Origin: Thinopyrum elongatum
Lineage: Eukaryota; Streptophyta; Magnoliopsida; Poales; Poaceae
DNA: 64,000 bases
Reading direction: 5' to 3'
NCBI GenBank assembly: GCA_011799875.1
Contig: CM022303.1
Coordinates: forward strand, 278,514,904 to 278,578,903
Under the pieces are notes generated by a model that was given only the letters and a program-made list of their open reading frames with translations, did not search any database and had not been told where the DNA came from. Positions 13,157 to 25,714 of the stretch are shown in pieces. Made by a program: the position numbers and the translations under genes. Every line of letters starts with the position of its first letter. Position 1 is the stretch's first letter.

Positions 13157-14472
13157 CTCAACAACCTATATTCTTAGTCACCAAACAATTGCAATTCAAC
13201 TTATTCAACAGAGTCTAAGTAAGAGCTCCACATACTCAACCATCATATAGTCTTCTATGATTGCTAACACTCACCGCATACACATGAGCAAAACGTTTCA
13301 ACCGGACACATAGAAAGATAGGGGCTTATAATTTCGCCTCCCAACGTATTCACCTCAAGGGTGATGTCAACAATAATAACTCATGCTACCCATATCCAAC
13401 TGGATATATGTGCCTAGATCTTTCCTCACCACATGATGCTTGCTAAAAGAGAAAAATAAAAAGGAATAGAGAGGAAAACTTTGACTCTTGCATGAAAGTA
13501 AATACATAAAAGTAAAAGGTAGGCCCTTCGCAGAGGGAAGCAGAGGTTGCCATGCGCTTTTTGTTTGTATGCTCAATCCCTTAAGTGCAAAATAATGTCA
13601 CGTTATATTGCCTCTTATGATAGCAACCTTTATTATGCAGTCTGTCGCTTTTATTCTTTGCCATCACAAGTTCGTACAACGCTCAATTTTCTCTTACACT
13701 AAATGATCTAACACTTTTAGAAGCAATATTTATTGCCTTATTGCACCGTTGACAACTTACTTGAATGATCTTACTCAATCCTTAGGTAGGTATGGTGGAC
13801 TCTTGAAAATAAGATTTGGGTTTAAGGGTTTTTGGATGCACAAGTAGTATCTCTACTTGGTGCGGAATTTTTGGCTAGCAAAGATGGGGGGCAAGCACCA
13901 CATGTTGAAGGATCTATGATAATATAACTTCTATGTGAATATGAACAAACATAAATCATTACGTTATCTTCCTTGTCCAACGTCAACAATTTTGGCATAT
14001 AATATTTTGATGGGGGCTCACAATCACAAAAGATTTCCAAGATAGTGTATTTGCATGTGAAAGTTCTCTTCCTTATAGTAATCATTCATGAATTGCTTGT
14101 ATGATCAATATTGTGATTGTCAAGCTTCAAAAGATTTCACTTTATAAACCCAATGTGAAGCTACCACTGGGCATGATATGAACATATAATTTCAACTTCA
14201 TGATATTCAATTCATTCAACAATTTACTCATAGGATATAAGTGAAGCACAAGAGTGAATGACAAACTACTCCAAAAAGATATAAGTGAAGATCAAGCGAG
14301 TAGTTAAGTAAAGGGGTAGCTAATTGAGGACTCTCTCTTATTTAAAAACTTTCAGATCTAAGTATTTTATTAAAACAGCAAGTAAAACAAAACAAAATGA
14401 CATTCCAAGAATAGCACAACTCAAGTGAAGAAGCAAAAACTTAGGCTCAACCGATACTAACCGATAATTGTT

Positions 14473-15900
14473 GATGAAGAAAGGTGGGATGCCTACCGGG
14501 GCATCCCCAAGCTTAAATGCTTGAGACTTCTTGAAATATTATCTTGGGATGCCTTGGGCATCCCCAAGCTTGAGATTTTGCGTCTCCTTAATTCCTTTTA
14601 TATCACGGTTTCCATAAATCTTAAAAACTTCATACACACAAAACTCAACAAGAACTCGTGAGATAAGTTAGTATAAACCAATGCAAAAACCTTATCATTC
14701 TCTACTGTAGAAAATCACAAAAATTATTATTCAACATTGCATACTAAATGCCTCTGCATATTTAATACTCCTATCCTCAAATAGAATCATTAAACAAGCA
14801 AACATATGCAAACAATGCAAACATAACAGCAATCTGCCAAAACAGTATAGTCTGTAAAGAATGCAAGAGTATCAATACTTATTTAACTCCAAAAATTATG
14901 AAAATTTACCACACTGTAGAAAATTTATCATATCTTACTGTGCAAAAAGTTTCAACATTTATCACATTCTGACTTTTGTCGGGAATTTTTGTAACATCGA
15001 TAAACTTTCTGTTTTGAAACAGCAACTCATATACTTGCAAAATGAGCATGGTAAAGGCTATCCTTGACATTTTTATTGAAAAGAAAGATGCAAAACATTA
15101 TTATAAATAAAATAAAGCAAATCCTAACAATAAAATGATGCTCCAAGCAAAACACAAATCATGTGACGAAAAAATGTAGCTCCAAGTGAGGTTAACGATA
15201 ATGTTGGAGACGAAAGAGGGGATGCCTTCCGGGGCATCCCCAAGCTTAGTTGCTTGGATCTTCCTTGAATATTACCTTGGGGTGCCTTGGGCATCCCCAA
15301 GCTTAGGGTATTGTCACTCCTTATTCTCCTCATATCGACATCTCACCCAAAACTTGAAAACTTCAATCACACAAGACTTAACGGAACTTCGTGAGATAGG
15401 TTAGTATGATAAAGAGCAAACCATTTCACTTTGGTACTGTCAAAGACAAGATTCGTAATTGTTTCCACACAATTTATACTGTAGCATATCATTTCCACAA
15501 TCTATATTGATCAATATGAGCCATAGAAACTAGAAAACAAGCAAACTATGCATTGAAAACAGAATCTGTCAAAAACAGAACAGTCTGTAGTAATCTGTAC
15601 TCCAACCATACTTCTGCTACTCCAAAAATTCTGAAAAATTAGGAAAACGTATATAATTACTATATATATCACCTGTAAAAAATTCAGATCAAAATCACGT
15701 TCCAGTGAATTTTCAAAATTTCTGGACTGAGCGCAAAAGTTTCTGTTTTTGCACAGAATCAAGTCAAGTATCATCCACACTATCCCAAAGGCTTTACTTG
15801 GTACTTTATTGAAATAAAAGCAATAAAACATAATTACTACAGTAGAATAACCATGTGAACACACAAAAACAGTAGATATAAGTGTTGGGTTGTCTCCCAA
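14473..15900 (-). repeat. Two degenerate ~730-bp internal modules with GGATGCC hairpins
   Basis: Two similar blocks follow one another (about 14473-15185 and 15186-15900). Each begins with a perfect or near-perfect inverted repeat (GGATGCC ... GGCATCCCCAAGCTT). The following parts also align loosely: 'tgagataggttagtat', 'gcaaactatg', 'cagtctgta', 'ctccaaaaattctgaaaa', and 'ggctt(t)..ttttattga'. The same pair exists in copy 2 (58020-59400). Confidence 0.65.
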
Positions 15901-15952
15901 CAAGCGCTTTTCTTTAATGCCTTTTAGCTAGGCATGATGATTTCAATGATGC

Positions 15953-16354
15953 TCACATAAAAGATAATAATTGAAACATAAAGAGAGCATCATGAATCAC
16001 ATGACAATCACATTTAAGCCTAACCCACTTCCTATGCATAGGGATTTTGTGAGAAAACAACTTATGGGAACAAGAATCAACTAGCATAGGAAGGCAAAAC
16101 AAGTGCAACTTCAAAACTTTTAACATAAAGAGAGGAAACTTGAGATTATTGCAATATGTAAAAGCATATGTTCCCCTGTCATAATAATTTTCAGTAGCAT
16201 CATGAATGAATTCAACAATATAGCTATCACATAAAACATTCTTCTCATGATCCACAAGCATAGAAATTTTCTTACTCTCCACATAAGCAAATTTATTCTC
16301 ATGAATAGTAGTGGGAGCAAACTCAACAAAATAACTATCCCTCAAAGGTAGCAA
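15953..16354 (-). pseudogene. Fragment of the Athila-like internal frame
   Basis: The 133-codon frame (residues DSYFVEFAPTTIHENK onward) matches the C-terminal part of the 345-codon frame at 59449-60486 with scattered substitutions. The 5' two-thirds are missing because of the deletion near 16355. The function of the family protein is unknown to me. The sequence is rich in hydrophobic and basic residues towards the C-terminus (IPMHRKWVRLKC). As a truncated copy it is unlikely to be expressed as a functional product. Confidence 0.7.
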
Positions 16355-16373
16355 TTGATAAAACGGAGCACAA

Positions 16374-17593
16374 ACGGTATTGCAATGCTTGAAAATGAGG
16401 CCTAGGGTCCGTACTTTTGCTAGTGCAATCTCTCAACAATGCTAATATAATTGGATCATATAACCGTCCCTCAAAGTGCGATGAAGAATCACTCCAAAGT
16501 TCCTATCTAGCGGAGAACATAAGAAGAAATTGTTTGTAGGGTACGAAACCACCTCAAAGCTATTCTTTCCGATTGATCTATCCAAGAGTTCATACTAAAA
16601 CAACACCAAATAATTTCAGATTCATAATACTTAATCCAACACAAAGAAACTCAAAGAGTGCCCCAATATTTCTACCGGAGAAACAAAGACGAGAACGTGC
16701 ATCAACCCTTATGCGTAGATTACCCCAATGTCACCTCGGGAATCCGCGAGTTGAGTGCCAAAACACATATCAAGTGAATCAATATGATACCCCATTATCA
16801 CCATGGGTATTCATAGCAAGACATACATCAAGTGTTCTCAAATCCATAAAAGTATTCAATCCGATAAAACGAAATCTCAAAGGGAAAACTCAATTCACAA
16901 CAAGATAGAGAGGGAAAAACACCATATGATCCAACTATATTAACAAAGCCCGCGATACATCAAGATCATGACATCTCAAGAACATGAGAGAGAGAGAGAT
17001 TAAACACATAGCTGCTGGTACAAACCCTCAACCCCGAGGGTGGACTACTCCCTCCTCATCATGGTGGCCGCCGGGATGATGAAGATGGCCACCGGTGATG
17101 ATTTCCCCCTCCGGCAGAGTGCTGGAACGGGGTCTAGATTGGTTTTTCATGGCTACAGAGGCTTGCGGTGGTGGAACTTCTGATCTAGGGTCTCCATGAG
17201 GGTTTTTGGAATAATTTGCAATTTATAGGGCGAAGAGGCGGTGCGGGAGACAATCGAGGTGGGCACAACCCACCGGGGCGCGCCTGGGGGCCCAGGCGTG
17301 CCCTGGTGGGTTGTGCCCCCCTCGGGCACCCCCAGGTGCTGCTCTAGCCCATTGGATGTCTTCTGGTCCATAAAAAATCCACAAAAAGTTTCGCTGCATT
17401 TGGACTCCGTTTGATATTGATTTTCTGCGATGTAAAAAACAAGCAAAAACAACAACTGGCACTGGGCACTGTGTCAATAGGTTAGTCCCAAAAAATGATA
17501 CAAACTTGCTATAAAATGATTGTGAAACATCCAAGAATGATAATATAGCAGCATGAATACTTCATAAATTATAGATACGTTGGAGACGTATCA
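16374..17593 (-). repeat. Partial 5' LTR of Athila-like copy 1
   Basis: It aligns with the LTR of copy 2 from the block 'acggtattgcaatgctt' (16372 against about 60887) to the terminal GAGACGTATCA. The end that would adjoin the PBS is deleted. Adjacent bases 17594-17598 (ggcac) are a candidate target duplication whose partner is not in the window. Confidence 0.7.
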
Positions 17594-18770
17594 GGCACGT
17601 GCTTTCATTGGGAAGGAAATGGATTCAGAGGAGGAGTCTGCTTCTGAGGAGGCAGAGGTGGAGTCTGAAGAGGAGTCTGATTCAGGTGTGGCAAGCCTGG
17701 CTCTAGCTTCGGCATTCGTCGCCAAGTCCATCTTCAACACTGACGACAATGGTCACGACGCCGACGCTGAAGAGAATGATGACGATGATTCTGCTCCCAC
17801 CTACTACTTCATGTCATGAGGTGCCAAGGTAAACTCTTGCGATGCTTACTTTCGTACCTCCAGTGAAGATGACTCTGAATGTGAATCCAAACCCAGTTAT
17901 AAGACTCTTCGCGTTAAGTACGAGGAACTTGAAAGTCATCATGAAACCCTCTCAGCTACTCATGAGAAGCTTTCCTATGATTATCTTCAATGGAAGCAAG
18001 ATCTAGAGAAACTGAGAGCGTCTCATGAAGATCTTCAAAAGGAAAACAATTCACTACTCGCTCAACAAATCAGTTCCGCTCAGGAAGATTTTGTGCCACC
18101 TTGTTTAAAATGTCTTGAGCGTGACAATGCTATCTCTATTGCTGAATGTTCTACTGCTTCTGAAGTTGCAATATCTTCAACTGGTGATGTGGTAACTAAC
18201 CCCTCTCTTGAGGATGCCACTACTATTGCCGATGAGAATGCCAGGTTGAAGACATTGCTTGAAACAGGCATGTACAAAAGCCTCAAAGGGCATTAGACAC
18301 TCTGTGATGTCATCAAGAAATAGATTCTGAACCGAAACCCTAGGAAAGAGGGTGTTGGTTTCGAGAGGAAAATGAATGATGATGGTTCTTACTGGAAGCC
18401 TGAGCAGTACCCCAAAACCACATGGGCTGCAGCAAAGGGTCCTTCAGTAGATCCATCCACCTTATCTGGCTTCACTTGTGCTAACCCTATAATCATTGAT
18501 GAGTCCTTTGACTCAAACTATAAGCTGTTTAAGAATCAGAATGGTGAAGTGTTTGCCAGGTTTGTTGGTACTAACTGCAGGAATGGGCCGCCTATGAAGA
18601 AGATCTGGGTTCCTAAAAGTTGTCTTGAGAAGCTTCCCATGAATGTCATCATGACACCACCAGGGAAGAAGACAAACCCCCGACCAAAGGCTTCATATGG
18701 CCCAAAGGCTTCATACAAACAGAGGACCTCACAAGGTCACCCTAACACTAATGTTTTGTAGGGAAACCAT
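17594..18770 (+). pseudogene. SIRE/Maximus-like copia gag, C-terminal part (decayed)
   Basis: Plus-strand frames encode an acidic Ser/Glu/Asp-rich stretch (17610-17816), then a charged helical region (17880-18290). A segment at 18372-18761 follows with NPIIIDESFDSNYKLF and a repeated GPKASY motif. This resembles the long gag region of SIRE/Maximus copia elements in cereals (recognition, not searched). Stops at 17817 and 18294 and shifts between segments show it is not translatable as one protein. The 5' part lies beyond the Athila-like insertion. Confidence 0.7.
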
Positions 18771-19039
18771 CATTAGACTCATGAATATGAGCGTGTTTCT
18801 TCAAACCGCTATGTTCACAAAACAAAGAACTTTTCTGCATATTCTTATGAGTATTAATCACCTCCTGCACAACTATTTGCTAGGGCTCCAAAGCCAAAGT
18901 TCTCTGATGCTGCACTTAGACTCATTGCTTCTAAGCCACCCCTTCAGATGTGGGTGGTTAAGAAGAATTAACTTCTCTTGCAGGGTCGGGTCTCAGGCCG
19001 AAAATCATAGACTTCTGAAGACAATGCTGGGGACCTAAA

Positions 19040-20820
19040 ACATCTTGTGGGACGCAAGATAAAATGCCAAAATGGTCTTACCATTTATTTCGTCCCTGGA
19101 TTTCTTGATAAACATCCTATCATACCATCTAAGAATCTTAACTTTGATAGTATGCTCGTATGTCAAATGTTTGTGCTTCACAATACTCTTGGTGAAGCCT
19201 ATCCAACTAACTACACTGTAGGATACGTCTCCGAAAGCGACTGAATGGATCATGGATAGTGGATGCACTAACCAAATGACTGGTGATCGAAGTCTTCTCA
19301 TGGATTCAACTCTCTGACCATCTACTAAAAGCCATATCACATTCACTGACGCTGGTAAAAGCAAGGTATTGGGTCTAGGTAGAGTTGCTATCTCAAAGGA
19401 TCAACACATGGATAAAGTGATGCTTGTTGAATCCCTTGGATACAACTTAATGCCTGTCTCAATGCTTTGTGATCTTGACATGATTGTGATATTTGGAAAA
19501 TATCGATGCCTTGTGCTTATGGCTTCTGACAAATCTATAGTCTTTGAAGGTTATCGAAGAGGTGATCTGTATGTGGTAGATTTCTCCGCAGGACCACAGC
19601 TTGCCGTATGTCTTCTAGCAAAAGCATCAGAGTGTTAGCTTTGGCATCGAAGACTAGGACATGCGAGCATGAGGAACTTGCACACTCTCGTGAATAAGAA
19701 GCACATCATTGGCATCGAGGGCGTCAAGTTCAAGAAGGATCATCTGTGTGGTGCTTGCGAAGCCGGGAAGATGACTAGGGAAAAACACCCCTTGAAGACG
19801 ATCATGACTACTTCACGTCCCTTCGAGCTGTTACACATGGACTTATTTGGCCCTACTCACTACTCTACCCTTACTACCACTGCACATCTTTATGGCTTCA
19901 TGATTGTTGATGATTACTCTAGATATACTTGGGTGCATATAATTCTCTACAAGACTGAAGTGCAGGATGTCTTCAGACGTTTTGCCAATCGTGCCATGAC
20001 CAACTATGGCATCAAGATCAAGCATATCAGGAGTAACAATGGCATGAAATTCAAGAACACTGGCCTCGACACTTATCTTGCTACACTTGGCATCACTCAT
20101 GAGCTGTCTTTGGTGCTAGGTGCTGGATCAAGGATCCACATCACACTTCCAAATTTGCACCAAAAGCACATGAAGGTTTTATGCTTGGTTATAGAAAGGA
20201 TCCGCACACCTACAGAGTCTTCAACCTCTTTCACTATAAAGTGGTTGAAACTGTAGATGTGCGGTTCAATGAGACTAACGGCTCACAAAGAGAGCACCTG
20301 CCAAATGTGCTAGATGAAGCTTCTCCTAGTGAAACTATCAAGCTAATGGGTACTGGAGAAATCATACCCACCGAGGAACAAGTAGAAGAGGAAATTGTAA
20401 TTCCTGCTCCCACTCAACGTGAAGACAATGCACAGTCTGAAGACAATGCTGAAGATGAAGATGACAATCAGCAAGAGCAAAGTCTTCGCCCTGTTCATCC
20501 TCGTGTTGCCAATGAAGTTCAGATTGAGAAGAGTCTTGATAGCATCAATGCACCTGGTCCGCTTACCCGATCAAGAGCTACGCAACTAGCAAACTTCTGT
20601 GGTCACTTTGCATTTGTCTCCATATCTGAACCCAAGAAAGTTGATGAAGCCTTCATGGAACCTGAATGGATTCAAGCTATGCAAGAAGAGCTTCAATAGT
20701 TTGAGCTAAACAACGTCTGGGAACTTGTCAAGCTTCCTGATCCTCGCAAGCACAACATTATTTGGTATCAAATGGATCTATCGCAATAAACAAGATGAAC
20801 ATGGTCAAGTTGTCAGAAAC
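19040..20820 (+). pseudogene. SIRE/Maximus-like copia protease - integrase - start of RT (decayed)
   Basis: The order matches copia (PR-IN-RT). Protease DSG is at 19255-19263. The GAG-pre-integrase zinc segment (LCGACEAGKMTREKH) lies near 19750. The integrase core has MDLFGP and DDYSRYTWVH at 19835-19935. The usual second catalytic Asp context reads RSNNG (Asp to Asn), and the region with the catalytic Glu is deleted after about 20105. The frame resumes with the post-integrase linker (20180-20699), an in-frame TAG at 20697, and the first RT residues. It is cut by the CACTA end at 20821. No functional enzyme is expected. Confidence 0.8.
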
Positions 20821-21324
20821 CACTACAAAAAAAGACACATCCGTGACATTTTGGGCCGAATGAATTTTTTTTCTGTTATGCTTATGACACTTCTATGACG
20901 ATAATTGTGACAAAAGCATGCATCATCATAGATGTGGTGGGCTCCTACTTCTATGACAAAAAATCATGACAGAAAATGGGCTTTTCGTCCTGGGCGGGCC
21001 GGGGACGCACCTGCATGACATTCTTTGGGACGTCCATGACAGAAAAAATCGTGGTAGAAGCGAGGGCGAGGAAAATTTCGGGGAGTTCCCGGTTACGGTG
21101 GGTGGTCGGGGCCGAGCGATGCACGGAGGGATTGCGCATTTCTCTCGTACACGTACGCGCGTGGGTGCGAGGTGTTGTGCTCTAACTGAACCCGAGGGAG
21201 GCATTCGCTTACTGAACCCGAGCGATTGCACTAGCTATGTTACTGAACCCGAGCGATCTGGCTGTTAACTGAACCGAGCGATTCCTTCGCTACTGCTGCT
21301 AACTGAAGCCAATCGAACCTGCTG

Positions 21325-22060
21325 CTGTCTCTTGATGAACAGTGACCGTTGTTGGGGTTGGATGAACAGTTCCCGGTGGGGGTTGGATGAACAGGCTTCC
21401 GTGGTAGTAGAGGCAGTTGCCGCTGGATGAACAGGACCCCAACCGAGAGGAGGTCGCCACACACCCGAGACGGTTGGGGGTGGATGAACAGGACCCCGTG
21501 GAGGGCTGGTTGAACAGGACCCCGTGTGGAGGGCTGGTTGAACGGTAGCCGGTGGAGGCTGGATGAACAGGACCCCCGTGGTGAACAGTAGCTAGTGGAG
21601 GCTGGAGGAAGTCGACGGTGGATGAACAGTAGCAGGTGGAGGCTGGAGGAAGTCGACGGTGGATGAACAATAGCCCGTGGAGGCTAGAGCGAGGCAGTAG
21701 ACGGTGGATGAACAGTAGCCTGTGCAGTCCCGTTTTGCGGTACGCCACACCCCTCCCGATGAACAGGACCCCGTTTCGACCGTAGGCGCTCCAACACAAG
21801 TCTGTTTCCTCCATTTTGCGGTACACCACACCCCTCCCGATCAACAGCACCCCGTTTTGACCGTAGGAGCTCGAACACAAGTCCGTTTCCTCTGTTTTGC
21901 GGTACGCCAGAATCTGTTTCGGCTGTTCCGTCCAAGACGGTTGGCTCCTGATGAACACGATGCATTCCGACCCAGTCTGTTGCCTCCCGATGAACACGGC
22001 GCTGTTTCTCCGTTCCAACCCAGTCGGTTGGCTGCCGATGAACAGGACGTCATCGCTGTA
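21325..22060. repeat. Array of short repeats built on GATGAACAG (CACTA subterminal repeats)
   Basis: The motif (G/C)GATGAACAG, or a one-base variant, recurs a dozen or more times between 21333 and 22045. It is spaced roughly 25-50 bases apart and is often followed by (A/G)GACCCCGT or TAGC(C). In CACTA elements such subterminal repeats are binding sites for the element-encoded TNPA-like protein (established for En/Spm). That role here is inference. Confidence 0.7.
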
Positions 22061-22229
22061 CGCGTTCGAGACCCCGCCCGTATGTACGTACGTAGCCATA
22101 ATTACTTTCTTGCAGCGTGGCTGTACGTACATGTACATGATATAGACGGGACTGCCTGAACAACTACCGCTCCTTACTGGGCCACGGTTCATCGTGGCAG
22201 AAAGACTGATGGACCAGTATGTACGTACA

Positions 22230-24440
22230 CGTTTGCGACCAGAATGACAACGCTTCGAGCGGGTGGGTCCCGGCTGTCAGGGAGGATAAGGAGGCACTTC
22301 CTTGCATGCGAAGATATTGATGGTGGGTCTGAGCTGACAGGGGGAGGATTCTTTTTTTTGCGCGTAATAAGGTGGCACTTCCTTGCGTGCGAAGATGTAG
22401 CTGGTGGGTCCATCTGTCAGCCTCACCACGTACAGTCCTCTTCCGATGGCTGTCGTTCATTGACCACGCTGCACAGACAGCACCAGGCGGTGGACGACGG
22501 TGAGGCAGGGAATGATGTAGAGCCTAGGAACACGCGGAGGGTAGTACGAGGGTTGACTGGTTCGGCTGTGATGTGAGGCTGCCGTCGCCGCAGAATAACA
22601 GGGGGTGTGGGTGAGTAGAGGGATGGCCTGGCCAACGGTGGGAGTAGTAGGGGGCGGTGAGGCCTACGCGGCAGCACAGCCGGCCACGGGAGGCAGGAGC
22701 ATGCGGTGGTTTGGACGGCTGGAGCAAGAAAATCAGAGGTTGAAGAAGCAGGACGACCGTTGGATGTTAACAATCCAACAGTCACTGGTGATAGAATCGT
22801 TTGTTGACTAAGTTGACAAAGCCCTGCTTACGCGTCAACTTAGTATGGCCACAAGTCAGCCTCCAAATCTGGTGGGCCCCAGCTGTCATGGGGAGCACTT
22901 GTTATTTTTCGCTTAATAAGGAGGCACTTACTTCCGTGCCAAGATATAGCTGGTAGGTCCCAACTGTCATTGGGAGGATTCATTCTTTTTGGCGTAATAA
23001 GGAGGTACTTGCTTGCGTGCGGCCATGGACCATGTGGGTCCCAACTGTCAGCCTCTCCATGTACATCCCTCTTCTGATGTTGTCGTTTGTTGACAACGTT
23101 GACCACGTCGTGCAGAGAACACCAACGCGATGGACGACGGCGAGACCCAGGAAGGGAATGACCCGGAGGCGGCGAAGCCACAACAGTGGAGGGATCTGGG
23201 TGAGTAGAGGGATGGCCTGGCCAGCGATGGGATTAGTAGGGGGCGGTGAGGCCTGCACGGCAGCACAGCCGGCCACAGGAGGAGGGAGAAGGCGGTCCCG
23301 CCGGCGCTGGATTTGGCGGCTGGAGCAAGAAGATCAGAGATTGAAGAAGCACGACGACCGTTGAATTGACATCCAACGGTCACGTCTGCTAGAATCATTT
23401 GTTGACGTATATAATAAGTAAAAAAATCTTGCATACGCGTCAACTTAATAGGCCCACAAGTCAGACCATTCCCTATTTTTTAAATAATTTACAGCTCATT
23501 GCAACTTCTTATGCAATTTATTGCAGTCCGTTTTTTTTGTTAGCCAGGGCCAGGGTTAAAAATTTAAACGAAATTTCGCATATTTCGATGGGGTCCAAAC
23601 TATTTTTAATACCGAAATGTCGAGCCAGATTTAAAGTACTTTGAAGATATATTTAAATTAGATATACCGAATTGGAATCTGAAAATGTGAAAAAATTCAG
23701 AAATTTGAAAGTAATTGCCAATTTGTCATCTGTTTTTTATATTTACAGCCCATTTCATATTACTTTCAAGATTTGCAGCCGTCTTGAAAGAGTTGCAGCC
23801 CAGCAGGGCGTAGAAAAATAAGTAGGCCTGGATTGGGTATTCTTCAAAAAAAATAAACTGGGCTCATTTTCACAAAGAAAAAATAGCTGGGTTGGTCATG
23901 TGGTGAACGTAAAATAGAAGCCTGGGCTAGACGGGCCATAGCCCAATTGAAACCCTGCTCTGTCTCAATAATAACAAAAAAATACTGCTCGAGCAGCTAC
24001 GTCCCAGGTCTCAGCCGATCTTGTGTTGTTCTCTTGTCTATTGACTATACGCTGACAATGTCGTAGGTCCTAGATGTCAGCAAACCACTAGGAGGAAGCA
24101 TTTTCTTTTTCTATACGCTAACAATGGAGTATATAACAAAAAATGAGGAACTTGCTTGCGTACGGGCATGGACATGGTGGCCCCCTACTGTCATCCTCTC
24201 CACGTACAGTCCTCTCCCGATTCCTCTTGTTTGTTAACCATGTTGACAACGCGAGAGGGTGGCACCGCGGCGAGCGCACCAAAGCACGCGGAGGATGATG
24301 ACGAGGCCTCGGACGTCGGCGTTAATGATTTAGGAGATGGTGGGGTGGCGATGCGTGCGCTGAGGCGCAGCCAGCCATGGGAGGCAGAAGCAGGCGGCCC
24401 CGCCGGCGCTGGTTTGGTTTTGGCGGCTGGAGGAAGACAG
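22230..24440 (+). repeat. Three diverged copies of a ~590-bp module
   Basis: Copies lie at about 22230-22800, 22850-23395 and (partly deleted) 24060-24440. Each has 'aggaggYacttgcttgcgtgc', then 'tcagcctc.ccacgtaca', then 'tgttgac.acgttgacca', and ends 'ggctggagcaagaa.atcagag.ttgaagaa'. The block 'gagtagagggatggcctggc' recurs at 22614 and 23203, giving a period of about 589. An A/T-rich stretch at 23440-24050 separates copies two and three and shows nothing else recognisable. Confidence 0.65.
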
Positions 24441-25709
24441 GACTGAAGAAACACGACAAGACTGTAAAAGCAGCAGGAGTACTTGACAACCTTAACTGAA
24501 ACCAGCAGGGGCACTTAACAACCATAGCTGAAAGCAGTATGAGTACTTATACAGGTTCAACCATACAAAGAACGCCTCGAACAGTGCTACTTTGCCTACA
24601 GTTAACCAAGGGTGAGGCCACCAAGCCCCAGGACAAGGCCCAGGCACCACCCCGCGCATCCACAACCTTCTGAAAGCGGCTTCATCTCGCAATATGGTCA
24701 ATAAATAGTATATTCGCTTTAGAGCCATGGAAAAGCATGAGCATAACCTTCTGTCCTCTTCTCCAAGATGGACGAGCCTTAATTATTTGAGACCACCCAT
24801 GAATAAGTTTCTTTTCACCTTCGAGGGAAATGGAGTAGGTCGACATAAACATCATGTTGTGACCAAGCGCAAGTCTGACCCAACCATGGTCAGGCATCTG
24901 TATAGGAATAATGGAACTGGGCAGTTTCTGTTTCAAGAAGATCACAACTGTAAAACTGTGTATAAGCAAGAGTTTATGAACAACATATATAAAAGAAAAT
25001 AGCTCGTACCATAAGTTTCGCGACACAGTTGGACCTGTTCAACGTGTGCAGCAGTGGCACACATATCCCATGTGGCCTTCCACCATTAAAACACCCCACA
25101 AGGACCTCAAGACGATCAATAAAGTGTAGGAACTGGTGGATGTTGTCCCAGTCAACTTCAGTGCCATCAGTAACAGTCGAGTTCTTATAGAATAACAAAC
25201 GAGTAGCGTGCTTAACTTTGAAATAACCTACACGTGCCACCAATTATAAGAAATATTAGTTAGAAGTAGCATCTTCATCAGAGAAGGGAATCACAAATCA
25301 TTGCTACTTCTAAAGTTAAATTGTGATTAGTTAGACAGAATAGGAGGATTAAGAAGTAATCGAGGCAACATGCAAGAACCAGATACAAAACTAACATGGA
25401 TGAACTACTGGAACGACGTCGGGGTGGAAGATCACAGTGAAGATGAGACCAGGTTCTGCTATTTCCATCAACATTCATGCGCCAAGTTTCAATCTGTAAC
25501 ACTTGAGAAAGTTTATCCAATTTCGGCCATAAAAAAAGCAGTGATCTTCTTGGTTCATGAACCCAACTAGGAACTTATATCCATGGCTTGTCTTCAATGT
25601 GACCATTAAACTGGTGTATTCAGTTATGGCAAGGCCGACCATCTTGAGTACATGTGTTCTGGTAGAGCAAGGAATGCACTGCAGGAAAAATAATATGAGA
25701 ACACAATGT

Positions 25710-25714
25710 ATTCG
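25710..25714. repeat. Left target-site duplication of the LARD (ATTCG)
   Basis: The bases attcg directly precede the 5' LTR and are repeated at 36754-36758 after the 3' LTR. This proves one intact insertion event, inside intron 2 of B3-like gene 1. Confidence 0.93.

Larger units (their letters stand above)
13157..17593 (-). mobile_element. Non-autonomous Athila-like LTR element, copy 1 (truncated)
   Basis: It shares modules with copy 2 at 55652-62226, including the paired ATGCC..GGCATCCCC hairpins (about 14487 and 15220). The right end GATACGTTGGAGACGTATCA at 17593 matches the LTR start of copy 2 on the minus strand. Near 16355-16373 the order jumps relative to copy 2: about 1 kb holding the 5' part of the internal frame, the PBS and one LTR end is deleted. 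The left side stops at the Tekay LTR, consistent with that element having inserted here. No RT or integrase is visible in these 4.4 kb. Confidence 0.75.
20821..24440 (+). mobile_element. CACTA (En/Spm) transposon end with subterminal region; far end not found
   Basis: The sequence CACTACAAAAAAAGACACAT at 20821 abruptly follows copia RT sequence. It has the hallmark CACTA terminus with the family-typical following bases. The subterminal stretch has repeated TATGAC / ATGACA motifs (20876-21040). Then come the GATGAACAG array and three copies of a larger module. I searched for a matching inverted end (...GTAGTG) up to 25700 and did not see one, so the right border is open. No transposase frame is recognisable, so this is a deletion or non-autonomous derivative. 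The frames up to 297 codons in this region are built from the short repeats. Confidence 0.75.

Noticed and set aside
21299..22192. 297-codon minus-strand frame
   Set aside because: The residues are translations of the GATGAACAG repeat array (repeated CSS / VH phrases). It is a repeat artefact.
20821..25709. B3-like gene 1 as cargo captured by the CACTA element
   Set aside because: Exons 1-2 lie beyond the LARD at 36.9-37.1 kb and the upstream block is shared with gene 2. No second CACTA end was found enclosing them. A resident host gene is simpler.
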